A DNA stretch of 13,798 bases from an uncultured Zetaproteobacteria bacterium (GCA_913056285.1 CAJXNE010000040.1:1-13798), one strand, 5' to 3'; shown: positions 1-6,699, counted from the first letter of the stretch. Translations and numbers: made by a program. Notes: generated from the letters alone by a model not told the origin.

Positions 1-20
1 CGGTTGTGAACACCCAACGA

Positions 21-60
21 TTGAGTAACGAAATGGTAAACTCACCATTTTGTTATTCAA
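21..60. repeat. Inverted repeat / hairpin downstream of lemA
   Basis: Arms at 21-37 and 44-60 match in 15 of 17 positions around a 6-nt centre (38-43). In the lemA transcript it would form an AT-rich stem-loop starting a few bases after the lemA stop codon. There is no T-tract, so it is not a textbook intrinsic terminator; it may be an mRNA 3' stabilising or terminating hairpin, or an operator-like palindrome for a gene left of the window. Confidence 0.55.
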
Positions 61-67
61 GAGCCGG

Positions 68-658
68 CTACTGGAAACTGACCTTTGGCGCCTGCTTCTC
101 TGCTTTCGATGCGATACGCCAGAGGATCGCCTCACGAAATCCAAACATGCCGGCCAGGATCAGATCCGGAAATGATTCACGCTGCGTATTATAGAGCATC
201 ACCTCATCGTTATAGGCCTGCCTGGCAAAGGCGACCCGATTTTCGGTACTGCTCAGCTCCTCGGAGAGTTGCGCAATGGTCTGATCCGCTTTCAAATCGG
301 GGTAGTTCTCCATGACAGCATTGAGATTGAGCAGCGCGCCACCCAGAGCCGCTTCCGCACCGATCAACGGTTTCATGGCAGCCGCGTCTCCAGGGTTTCG
401 GGCCGCTCCCTTCATGGCCGCCAGTGCCTGATTGCGAGCTTCTGTCACCTGCTGCAGCGTCTCATGCTCATGCTTCAGATAGGCTTTGGCTGTCTCAACC
501 AGATTGGGAATCAGATCATAACGTCGCTTGAGCTGCACATCGATCTGCGAGAACGCATTTTTAAACCGGTTCTTCAGCTTCACCAAACGATTGTAGATCA
601 CCACGATATAGACCGCGATCAGCAGTATCACTCCAAGAACCACCATCAAACCTGTCAT
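68..658 (-). CDS. lemA: LemA family protein
   Basis: A 196-residue protein with the LemA layout. One N-terminal membrane helix (about residues 4-22, MVVLGVILLIAVYIVVIY) is followed by a long alpha-helical cytoplasmic or periplasmic domain. The family hallmark IDVQLKRRYDLIPNLVETAK is at residues 39-58, the TENRVAFARQAYN segment at 138-150, and the C-terminal FPDLILAGMFGFRE motif at 163-176. The start at 658 is favoured because GGAGGTG lies just upstream and the membrane helix begins at once; an open frame continues upstream but looks non-coding. LemA proteins are widespread and their biochemical role is unsettled; they are often beside a TPM-domain protein, which is not visible here but could lie left of the window. 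The gene is divergent from the bolA-grxD unit. Family assignment is firm, function is not. Confidence 0.93.
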   Translation of the reverse strand: MTGLMVVLGVILLIAVYIVVIYNRLVKLKNRFKNAFSQIDVQLKRRYDLIPNLVETAKAYLKHEHETLQQVTEARNQALAAMKGAARNPGDAAAMKPLIGAEAALGGALLNLNAVMENYPDLKADQTIAQLSEELSSTENRVAFARQAYNDEVMLYNTQRESFPDLILAGMFGFREAILWRIASKAEKQAPKVSFQ

Positions 659-687
659 CGGCGCACCTCCGGATTTTCTCAATCCAG

Positions 688-716
688 ATCGTACAACCGC
701 AATACTCCTTCGGCAA
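688..716 (-). promoter_or_regulatory. Candidate sigma-70 promoter for lemA
   Basis: Reading the minus strand, TTGCCG (716-711), a 17-nt spacer and TACGAT (693-688) lie 30 nt upstream of the lemA start. Each hexamer matches consensus at 4 of 6 positions. This is inferred from motif and spacing only. Confidence 0.4.
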
Positions 717-787
717 ATAGTAGTCCTCTGGTCTGCAGGGTTGAACAACCGTGGCGAGCTTGTCAGCGTCAGGCGCTGTGACAGTAA

Positions 788-815
788 TTCTGGTCTTGGG
801 CCAATACTGTATATT
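788..815 (+). promoter_or_regulatory. Weak candidate promoter for bolA-grxD
   Basis: A -10-like TATATT (810-815) sits 27 nt before the bolA start, with a poor -35 TTCTGG (788-793) at 16-nt spacing. The -10 box is reasonable and the -35 box is weak. The 184-bp divergent region 659-842 must hold promoters for both directions. Confidence 0.28.
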
Positions 816-842
816 AAAACCGATAAGGCGAAGGGCATAGGC

Positions 843-1076
843 ATGATACCTACACCGGAAGCGATGATTGATATGGTGAAACACAGCATCCCCGATGCGG
901 ATGTGCAGGTTCGTCTGTTTTCCGGAGATGACCACTTTGAAATGGAAGTCGTGTCAGCGTCTTTCGCAGGCAAATCCAGAGTAGCGCAGCATCAAATGGT
1001 GTATGCGGCACTGGGTGAGAAAATGAAAGTGGCTATTCATGCGCTGGCTTTGAAAACATCGGTTCCCGGAGCGTAA
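843..1076 (+). CDS. bolA: BolA/IbaG family protein
   Basis: A 77-residue BolA-like protein, close in length to the short IbaG/BolA2 class rather than E. coli BolA (about 105 residues). Family features are the class II KH-like fold region with GDDHFEMEVVS (28-38), the helix motif SRVAQHQMVY (45-54) and IHALALKT (65-72), whose histidine is the usual cluster-ligand position in BolA-Grx complexes. BolA proteins bind monothiol glutaredoxins and share a [2Fe-2S] cluster, affecting iron sensing and cluster delivery. The gene directly precedes grxD with a 2-nt gap, which supports that partnership. ATG at 843 is chosen because family homology starts there; the frame is open further upstream but that extension has no family similarity. 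The ribosome site (AGGG) is weak. Confidence 0.9.
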   Translation: MIPTPEAMIDMVKHSIPDADVQVRLFSGDDHFEMEVVSASFAGKSRVAQHQMVYAALGEKMKVAIHALALKTSVPGA

Positions 1077-1078
1077 GA

Positions 1079-1405
1079 ATGAGTGATTCTATGACACAGC
1101 AGATTGATGAAGCTGTGAAAAATAATGATGTGGTTCTCTTTATGAAGGGCACGCCCGAATTTCCCCAGTGCGGGTTTTCGCAGCGGGTGGTAGCTATTCT
1201 GTCCGAATACAACCTCCCCTTTGTTTCTGTTAATGTGCTGCTAAATGAGGCTGTACGCCAGGGTATCAAAGATTACTCGGACTGGCCGACTATTCCGCAA
1301 TTATATGTAAAATCAGAGTTTATCGGTGGTTGCGATATTGTTAGCGAAATGCATGAATCAGGCGAACTGAAAGAATTGCTGGCGCCGTTGAAAAAAGAAG
1401 CGTAA
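1079..1405 (+). CDS. grxD: Monothiol glutaredoxin, Grx4 type
   Basis: A 108-residue single-domain monothiol glutaredoxin. It has the CGFS active site at 31-34 within MKGTPEFPQCGFS (22-34), the TIP cis-proline motif at 71-73 (WPTIPQLYV) and the GGCD glutathione-binding motif at 83-86. The length is normal for the family. These proteins bind a glutathione-ligated [2Fe-2S] cluster as a homodimer or with BolA and work in Fe-S trafficking rather than disulfide reduction. It starts 2 nt after the bolA stop, with GGAG in the end of bolA serving as ribosome site, so the two are co-transcribed and probably translated together. The next gene, rpoN, starts 226 nt further on. Confidence 0.96.
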   Translation: MSDSMTQQIDEAVKNNDVVLFMKGTPEFPQCGFSQRVVAILSEYNLPFVSVNVLLNEAVRQGIKDYSDWPTIPQLYVKSEFIGGCDIVSEMHESGELKELLAPLKKEA

Positions 1406-1454
1406 ACTAAGCTTTGTAGCGTCGTTTTTGTGTCCGGTGTTCACCGCGCAATCA

Positions 1455-1470
1455 TGGCAATTCAACTGCT
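1455..1470 (+). promoter_or_regulatory. Candidate sigma-54 (-24/-12) promoter upstream of rpoN
   Basis: TGGCA at 1455-1459 and TGCT at 1467-1470 give the diagnostic GG-N10-GC spacing (GG 1456-1457, GC 1468-1469). About 9 of the 12 defined positions of TGGCACG-N4-TTGCW match. The site is intergenic, on the rpoN strand, 162 nt before its start. Transcription would begin near 1480. No enhancer-binding-protein site was recognised upstream. This is motif evidence only; a chance match is possible. Confidence 0.35.
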
Positions 1471-1481
1471 ATCATAAGGAT

Positions 1482-1526
1482 GTTGATGCTGTTTGTGTTG
1501 AAACTGTTTGAGTTGATACCGTTTAA
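1482..1526 (+). repeat. Three tandem 15-bp imperfect repeats before rpoN
   Basis: Units at 1482-1496, 1497-1511 and 1512-1526 follow the pattern GTTGAtrCyGTTTrw (gttgatgctgtttgt, gttgaaactgtttga, gttgataccgtttaa). The 15-bp unit length keeps a reading frame. It could be a repeated binding site in the rpoN leader or repeated codons of the small ORF that spans it. Confidence 0.75.
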
Positions 1527-1632
1527 TTTTGTGACTGGTTCTGTCTTTTTGCGTTACTGTACACGCGTATTTATTCAGCGCCTGCATCCCTGCAACCGAA
1601 AAACTCGTTCTGTGCTGGAGTCTGCCAGCTGA
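1486..1632 (+). CDS. Possible 48-codon leader ORF coupled to rpoN
   Basis: ATG at 1486 has AAGGA (1476-1480) five bases upstream. The frame runs 48 codons to a TGA at 1630-1632 that overlaps the rpoN ATG as TGATG. The N-terminal half (MLFVLKLFELIPFNFVTG...) is hydrophobic and partly made by the 15-bp tandem repeats; the C-terminal half is basic. rpoN itself has only a distant GGAG ribosome site, so translational coupling would make sense. Against it, an open stretch of this length is not rare by chance, no family is recognised, and a start site near 1480 from the sigma-54-like promoter would remove the ribosome site. Confidence 0.25.
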   Translation: MLFVLKLFELIPFNFVTGSVFLRYCTRVFIQRLHPCNRKTRSVLESAS

Positions 1633-3041
1633 TGGAAACCACGCTTTCCCATAAACTCGGCCAGCGCCTTGCTCTGACGCCGCAATTGACGCAGAGCCTG
1701 AAAGTGCTTTCGATGAATTGCATGGAGTTGGAAAATTATCTCGAAGAATCAATCGAATCCAATCCCATGCTTGATATGGATTTCAGCGCGGCATCGGCCG
1801 CTGAGCCAGGGCGTGGCGAGCATGCATTGGAAGTTGCTGAACAGGAGCGCTGGAAAGAGACAGGCGATAATCGTTGGGAAACCATGTATGCCTCATCCAG
1901 CCGGGATGCGGGCAGAGATGGATTCAATGAGCGCGAGCAGGTGTGGGAGGAAGATGTCAGTCTGAGCGATTCCCTGCATGAGCAGGTGGACCGTCAGCCT
2001 ATGGCGGATCATGATCGACTGCTGGCTCATATTCTGATTGATTCGCTGGATGATGATGGCTATTTTCGAGCCGATCCGACTGAATTTGCGATCGAAATTG
2101 ACGACCAGATTGACACGGATGCCAGCCACATCGAACATGTTGTGGAACAGGTTATTCAACAACTGGAGCCAGCCGGTTTTGGCGCACGGGATTTGACAGA
2201 ATGCATGTTGCTGCAACTGGATTCTGAACAGGAAGTGGATGCCTGTATTATGCGTCTGCTGTTGCACTTTCCCGATACTTTGCAGGAATCCGATGAGGCT
2301 TTGGCACAGGCGGCAGAGTATAGCGTCGATATGATTCGCCAGGCCCGAGTGCGCATGCGCAGGCTTGATCCTTTCCCAGGGCATGGCCTGCATGGCGATA
2401 ATAATTTCTATATACGGCCCGAAATTATTTTCAGACGAAATTCACAAAATGGAATCGAAGTGGATATTCCAGGCACGGGCTGGCAGGGCATTCGCCTTAA
2501 TGAACAATGGAAAGAACACGTATGGCAAGGAAAAGATAAGGAATTTATGTCGCAAGCCATGAAGGAAGCAAAATGGCTGCTGCATGCGCTGGATCAACGC
2601 AGTGAAACACTGATGAAAGTGGCGCTTTGTCTGGCCCAGCGTCAACGTGCTTTTCTGGAATACGGCGTGCTTGGTATCAAGCCATTGACCTTGCAGGATG
2701 TGGCAGCAGATGTCGGTTTGCATGAATCAACGATTTCCAGAGTTACCAATGGTAAATATGCCGACACGCCGATCGGCCTGATTGAACTCAGACGATTTTT
2801 TTCGGCTGGACTACCTACGCGCGGCGGTGGCATGATTTCCGTCTATCGGGTGCAGCAGCGGGTCAAGGCGTTGATTGATTCAGAACCGGCGAAAAGGCCT
2901 ATTTCGGATCAGGCCATAGCAGACCGGTTGCAGGCTGAAGGCATTGAGATTGCCCGCAGAACCGTGGCAAAATATCGTGAACAGTTGGGGCTGCCGCCAA
3001 GCAGCCAGCGGCGGCGTGCCGCAAAATCACGCCAAAGATGA
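1632..3041 (+). CDS. rpoN: RNA polymerase sigma-54 factor
   Basis: A 469-residue sigma-54, close to the usual 470-500. Region I (residues 1-45) shows the activator-interacting pattern QRLALTPQLTQSLKVL and ESNPMLD. An acidic region II follows (about 50-115), then the core-binding domain. The helix-turn-helix region LTLQDVAADVGLHESTISR lies at about 353-371, followed by the TPIGLIELRRFFSAG segment. The C-terminal RpoN box ARRTVAKYRE is at 441-450 and reads the -24 element. It directs core polymerase to -24/-12 promoters that need AAA+ activators. It heads the PTS cluster. The usual upstream neighbours in many proteobacteria (lptA/lptB) are missing; grxD is there instead. The start matches the family N-terminus; its ribosome site is weak and may depend on translation from upstream. 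Confidence 0.98.
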   Translation: METTLSHKLGQRLALTPQLTQSLKVLSMNCMELENYLEESIESNPMLDMDFSAASAAEPGRGEHALEVAEQERWKETGDNRWETMYASSSRDAGRDGFNEREQVWEEDVSLSDSLHEQVDRQPMADHDRLLAHILIDSLDDDGYFRADPTEFAIEIDDQIDTDASHIEHVVEQVIQQLEPAGFGARDLTECMLLQLDSEQEVDACIMRLLLHFPDTLQESDEALAQAAEYSVDMIRQARVRMRRLDPFPGHGLHGDNNFYIRPEIIFRRNSQNGIEVDIPGTGWQGIRLNEQWKEHVWQGKDKEFMSQAMKEAKWLLHALDQRSETLMKVALCLAQRQRAFLEYGVLGIKPLTLQDVAADVGLHESTISRVTNGKYADTPIGLIELRRFFSAGLPTRGGGMISVYRVQQRVKALIDSEPAKRPISDQAIADRLQAEGIEIARRTVAKYREQLGLPPSSQRRRAAKSRQR

Positions 3042-3107
3042 TGCCGCGTAAAAAGTTCATGGATGGATTTTTTTGCGACTTCATCACAATCAAACGGAGG
3101 TAACACT

Positions 3108-3671
3108 ATGCAAGTATCCATCACAGGGCGTCATGTTGAACTCACAGACCCGTTAAAAGCGTATGTCAGCGACAAGCTGCAACATTTGAAACATTCATTT
3201 GATCATGTTGTAGATGTCCACGTTGTGCTTTCGGTGGAAAAGTTTCGGCAACGTTGTGAGGTGAGCATGCAGGCCAATGGTATTAATATCCATGGCACAC
3301 ATGAGACAGAGGATATGTATGCATCCATTGACGGTGTGGTTGATAAGCTGAATCGCCAACTCAAGCGTTATCGGGCAAAATTGCGCCGTCATCGCAATGT
3401 GGCTCAGCAACAGGCGCGAGAAATAAAAGTGTCTCACAAAGTGCTGGACCTGGCCAATGATCGTGAAGAGTTGACCGAGGATCATCAGCCGGAGACGATT
3501 CGCCACGAGCAGCTTGATGCCAAACCGATGAGTGTTGATGAGGCGGTCATGCAACTGGAACTCGGTAGTCGTGATTTATTGTTTTTTACCAATGATCATT
3601 CCGAGCAACTCAATGCTGTCTATCGGAGAGCTGATGGCGCTCTAAGCTGGATTGAGCCGGAAACTGCCTGA
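3108..3671 (+). CDS. hpf: Ribosome hibernation-promoting factor, long form
   Basis: A 187-residue protein with two parts. The N-terminal S30AE/YfiA domain (1-100: MQVSITGRHVELTDPLKAYV, then a basic RQLKRYRAKLRRHRN segment) occupies the mRNA/tRNA channel of the 30S subunit. A linker (about 103-137) leads to a C-terminal domain (138-187: AKPMSVDEAVMQLELGSRDL, then VYRRADGALSWIEPE), which in long HPFs dimerises and joins two ribosomes into a 100S particle. Short HPF from enterics and RaiA lack this domain. ATG at 3108 has a strong GGAGGT 7 nt upstream and matches the family start, so the upstream open frame from 3063 is discarded. It sits 66 nt after rpoN and 30 nt before ptsN. Confidence 0.95.
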   Translation: MQVSITGRHVELTDPLKAYVSDKLQHLKHSFDHVVDVHVVLSVEKFRQRCEVSMQANGINIHGTHETEDMYASIDGVVDKLNRQLKRYRAKLRRHRNVAQQQAREIKVSHKVLDLANDREELTEDHQPETIRHEQLDAKPMSVDEAVMQLELGSRDLLFFTNDHSEQLNAVYRRADGALSWIEPETA

Positions 3672-3701
3672 CCGAAGCGAAGATTTTATGCGGGAGATTT
3701 T

Positions 3702-4142
3702 ATGGAACTGCTAACTGCCGAGCATATTCAGCTCGATTCACAGGCTCATAGCAAGCGAGCTTTGATAACCGAGCTGGCCAATACGCTCACTTCCATTGAT
3801 CCGGATACGGTGATGGAAGTCGTCATGGCGCGTGAGCAGCTCGGTAGTACAGGCATTGGCCATGGGGTAGCGATACCGCATGGTCGCATGTCTGATCTTG
3901 CAACGCCGATGCTGGCGTTGGCCAGGCATGTTAACGGCATTGATTTTGAAGCGATTGATGGCAATCCTGTGCATATTGTTGTGCTGTTGCTGGTGCCGGA
4001 CTCCGATGATCGGCAGCACCTGGAGCTACTGGCGCAACTGGCGAGAAGTCTGCAACAGGAAAGTTTTAGACAACAGATTATGCAGGCCGACAGCCCGGCT
4101 GAGGTGGCATCGCTATTTGCCACCAGCGTTAGTCCGGGTTAA
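3702..4142 (+). CDS. ptsN: Nitrogen-regulatory PTS EIIA protein (EIIA-Ntr)
   Basis: A 146-residue PTS EIIA type 2 domain. The phospho-acceptor His60 lies in GIGHGVAIPHGR (51-62), the conserved active-site loop of PtsN/FruA-type EIIA. The preceding REQLGSTGIG and following segments are typical, and the length is close to the usual 150-165. EIIA-Ntr takes phosphate from an HPr-type carrier and regulates targets such as potassium transporters, sensor kinases and stringent-response enzymes; it does not transport sugar. GGGAG lies just upstream of the ATG. It follows hpf as in other rpoN clusters. Normally hprK would come directly next, but a 162-bp insertion-like element separates them here. Confidence 0.96.
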   Translation: MELLTAEHIQLDSQAHSKRALITELANTLTSIDPDTVMEVVMAREQLGSTGIGHGVAIPHGRMSDLATPMLALARHVNGIDFEAIDGNPVHIVVLLLVPDSDDRQHLELLAQLARSLQQESFRQQIMQADSPAEVASLFATSVSPG

Positions 4143-4158
4143 ATAATCATGCATGTTA

Positions 4159-4320
4159 ACTCGGATTATTCATGAATACTGCTGCGCCCTCGCTGGTTCA
4201 TCTATCCGCAACGAACTTTTTCTCAGTCGCCCGTAAGCATAGCTACGGTCTTCATCGAAAAAATCCGTTGCAAATAAATGTCCTGCGCGATCATCACCGC
4301 GATTCATGAATAATCCGAGT
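4159..4320. mobile_element. MITE-like element with perfect terminal inverted repeats
   Basis: A 162-bp non-coding element between ptsN and hprK. Its ends (4159-4177 and 4302-4320, beginning ACTCGGATTATTCATG) are perfect 19-bp inverted repeats. Both are bordered by TA (4157-4158 and 4321-4322), which extends the inverted repeat to 21 bp and would fit a TA target duplication as made by IS630/Tc1-mariner transposases. TA is self-complementary, so this cannot be proven from one copy. The interior also folds: GCAACG/CGTTGC (4208-4213, 4266-4271), TTTTTC/GAAAAA (4217-4222, 4257-4262) and a hairpin at 4231-4248. Transcribed RNA would form one long imperfect stem. Removing it leaves only 17-32 nt between ptsN and hprK. 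No transposase gene is present. Confidence 0.7.
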
Positions 4321-4338
4321 TAGGTGGTTGACGGACTG

Positions 4339-5283
4339 ATGCAGCAATCCCGCCGCATTACCATTCGCGAATTGCTGGCCGAGCAGGGTAAGGCGGCGAA
4401 GATGCATCTTCTGGCCGGAGAGAAAGGGCTGAATCGCTATATTGACCATCCCCGCATGCAGAAACCTTCGCTGGCTTTTGCCGGCTATATTGAGCATCTG
4501 AGCGACTACCGCCTGCAAGTGATCGGACAGACCGAATTGAGCTATCTGGCTACGCGTTCGGAGGCTGAGCAGAAGCAGGTAGTTGATGCTGTATTTGATT
4601 TGCGTATGGCCGGCGTCATCATTACACGTGGAGCACCGCCGCCTGATATTATTATCGAGGCAGCCAAACGCACGGATACGCCGCTGCTGGTATCGGATTA
4701 CCCGTCCTCTACCTTCATGACCAATATGATGTTGTTTCTGTCACATCGGCTGGCGCCAGTGGTTTTTCAGCATGGCGTTTATATGGATATTTTCGGACTC
4801 GGTGTGTTGATTACTGGCGCCAGCGGTATCGGAAAAAGTGAAATCGGACTGGAACTGATTTCACGCGGCCATCGCCTGATTGCTGATGACATGGTCGAAT
4901 TTTCCCGCGAAAGCCCTAAGGTTGCTGTTGGTCGCAGTCCGGATGCACTGCGCTATCACATGGAAATTCGCGGGCTTGGTATTCTCAATATTCGCGATTT
5001 GTACGGCGCTGCGGCGATTACTGATACCAAGCGTTTAAGTCTGATGGTGGAACTGGTGCCATGGGACCACGTTGCGCCGGAGGATCGGGTGCTGGGCGAG
5101 GAAGGCGAAGCTGATATTCTCGAAGTGCCGATTCCGCGCGTGCCCATTCCCATTCGCTCCGGTCGTTCGCTGGCCGTGCTGATCGAAGTAGCAACCCGCA
5201 ATCAGCTGCTGAAACAGCGGGGTATTCACAGTGGCGAGGATTTTGTGCAATCACTGCAGAATAGAATCGAGCAGGGTCAGTAA
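4339..5283 (+). CDS. hprK: HPr kinase/phosphorylase
   Basis: A 314-residue bifunctional HprK/P. The N-terminal domain (about 1-125) is followed by the kinase core with FQHGVYMDIFG (143-153, conserved His145) and the Walker A loop GASGIGKS (160-167). IADD lies about residues 181-184, the HprK signature EIRGLGILNIRDLYG at 209-223, and the C-terminal IPIRSGRSLAVLIEVATRNQ segment near 275-295. It phosphorylates HPr on Ser46 with ATP or PPi and reverses this with Pi; the ptsH in this cluster keeps that serine. Starts are limited by an in-frame TAG at 4321. ATG 4339 is preferred; GTG 4324 would add five residues. The ribosome site AGGTGG (4322-4327) straddles the edge of the inserted element. rapZ follows after 15 nt. 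Confidence 0.96.
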   Translation: MQQSRRITIRELLAEQGKAAKMHLLAGEKGLNRYIDHPRMQKPSLAFAGYIEHLSDYRLQVIGQTELSYLATRSEAEQKQVVDAVFDLRMAGVIITRGAPPPDIIIEAAKRTDTPLLVSDYPSSTFMTNMMLFLSHRLAPVVFQHGVYMDIFGLGVLITGASGIGKSEIGLELISRGHRLIADDMVEFSRESPKVAVGRSPDALRYHMEIRGLGILNIRDLYGAAAITDTKRLSLMVELVPWDHVAPEDRVLGEEGEADILEVPIPRVPIPIRSGRSLAVLIEVATRNQLLKQRGIHSGEDFVQSLQNRIEQGQ

Positions 5284-5298
5284 GGGCGAATAGTCAGG

Positions 5299-6204
5299 AT
5301 GCTTTTAATCAGCGGCCTGTCAGGCGCAGGCAAAAGTACAGTGCTGCACTCATTGGAAGATGCAGGTTTCTTCTGCACGGATAATCTGCCCCTGGAAATG
5401 TTGCAGGACTGGGCTGTGAGTGTGCAGGGGCGCAAACAGCCGGCTGCTGTGTGTGTGGATGCGCGCAGCGGGTTTTCAGCGCATGCTATCAAAGCTGTCA
5501 TTGAAGATTTGCGCTCAACTGATGACTGGCCCCTGCTGTTTATTGAGGCGGAAGATGCTGTTCTGCAACGCCGCTTTTCCACAGTCAGGCGTCGCCATCC
5601 TTTTCCTGGCGGTGATGATTTGATGATGTCGATTCGCCTGGAACGCGAAGCACTGATGCCGATCCGGGTCATGGCCGATACGATCCTCGACAGCAGTCAC
5701 TTAACGCCTTATGAACTTGCCGAAAAAGCCGATTTGTTCTGGCGAAAACCCGGGCAATCGCCCTTCAAACTGTCTTGCACTATGATGTCATTCAGCTATA
5801 AAAACGGCCTGCCGGACAATGCGGATGTTGTTTTTGATATGCGTTTTTTACCCAATCCCCATTATCAGGCCGGCCTGGCTGAACAGACTGGTCGTGATGA
5901 GGGCGTTATATCGTTTTTAGAATCATATCCGGAAGTTGATCAGGCTATGACGCATATTCAGCAGTGGCTAACATTTATATGGCCCTATTTGCACAAGGAA
6001 AGAAAACAATACTTCACGATGGCCTTTGGTTGTAGCGGTGGTCGCCATCGCTCTGTCTATATGGCCGAATCGCTGGCCAGATGGGTGCAAAGGAAAGGTT
6101 TGGCAGAGCCAACCATACAACATCGCGAACTGGGTATTGAGCAACTGGGCGCTACGGAAAAAAACATGGGAACAAACAGCAAAGCAAATGAAAGAACAGC
6201 CTGA
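5299..6204 (+). CDS. rapZ: RapZ nucleotide-binding RNase adaptor protein
   Basis: A 301-residue RapZ (YvcJ/YhbJ family). The Walker A GLSGAGKS is at residues 6-13, then LEDAGFFCTDNLP (19-31) and a Walker B-like VCVDARS (51-57). The conserved C-terminal domain carries FAFGCSGGRHRSV-type sequence (FGCSGGRHRSVYMAE, about 247-261). In E. coli RapZ guides RNase E to the small RNA GlmZ and so sets GlmS levels; in other bacteria the target is unknown. It is about 17 residues longer than the E. coli protein because of a C-terminal polar tail after the usual HREL end. The N-terminus is short and the ATG lacks a good nearby ribosome site; it is in the same frame as hprK with five codons between, so re-initiation is likely. 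Confidence 0.95.
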   Translation: MLLISGLSGAGKSTVLHSLEDAGFFCTDNLPLEMLQDWAVSVQGRKQPAAVCVDARSGFSAHAIKAVIEDLRSTDDWPLLFIEAEDAVLQRRFSTVRRRHPFPGGDDLMMSIRLEREALMPIRVMADTILDSSHLTPYELAEKADLFWRKPGQSPFKLSCTMMSFSYKNGLPDNADVVFDMRFLPNPHYQAGLAEQTGRDEGVISFLESYPEVDQAMTHIQQWLTFIWPYLHKERKQYFTMAFGCSGGRHRSVYMAESLARWVQRKGLAEPTIQHRELGIEQLGATEKNMGTNSKANERTA

Positions 6205-6252
6205 AAAGCAGAAGGAAGAGCAGACGGAAATTCATCAAACGGGAGTGGTATC

Positions 6253-6699
6253 ATGATTGGCATTGTTCTGATTGGTCATGCACGTATCGCCAGTGAAATG
6301 ATGGAGGCTCTGCAATATGTCGTGGGAGAACAGACATTGATGGAGGCACTGGATGTTACCAGTGATACCAGCCCGGAATCATTGACTGACAGGCTGGTGG
6401 CGAAAATCAGTAACTGTGATGTCGGGCATGGCGTGTTATTGCTGGCCGATATGTTCGGAGGTACGCCGTGTAATGTTGCGATGGGCTGTCTTCAGGCTGG
6501 ACGTGTCGAGGTGGTATCCGGCTTCAATCTGCCGTTATTGATCAAAGCTGCCACCATGCGACATCATGTCAGTAGCGTTGCTGAACTGGCACAACAGGTG
6601 GTCAGGGCAGGCCGCCAGTATATTCAGGTGGCGCCCAATATTACTGTCAATGGCCAATACCCTGAGTCAGTCAGTCTTGAAAAACACGCAGATGCCTGA
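6253..6699 (+). CDS. PTS EIIA, mannose/fructose family (ManX-type, stand-alone)
   Basis: A 148-residue stand-alone EIIA of the mannose superfamily. The N-terminus MIGIVLIGHA places the phospho-histidine at His9, and DMFGGTPCNVA (66-76) is the second signature of the family, with Asp66 near the active histidine. GGGAG lies 8-9 nt before the ATG. In sugar-transporting systems this domain works with EIIB, EIIC and EIID, none of which is in the window. Single EIIA-Man genes next to hprK, ptsH and ptsI occur in many proteobacteria and are thought to be regulatory. It ends with an 8-nt overlap with ptsH, a sign of coupled translation. Confidence 0.94.
   Translation: MIGIVLIGHARIASEMMEALQYVVGEQTLMEALDVTSDTSPESLTDRLVAKISNCDVGHGVLLLADMFGGTPCNVAMGCLQAGRVEVVSGFNLPLLIKAATMRHHVSSVAELAQQVVRAGRQYIQVAPNITVNGQYPESVSLEKHADA

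Noticed and set aside
659..973. N-terminal extension of lemA to 973
   Set aside because: It would overlap bolA on the opposite strand, lacks LemA similarity, and a strong ribosome site supports the start at 658.
1893..2393. A 166-codon minus-strand open frame inside rpoN
   Set aside because: It is fully antisense to a well-conserved gene, with no ribosome site or family motifs.
4159..4320. Remnant of a transposase gene in the inverted-repeat element
   Set aside because: The core is only about 120 nt, has no sizeable frame and shows no transposase motif. It can only be a non-autonomous element.
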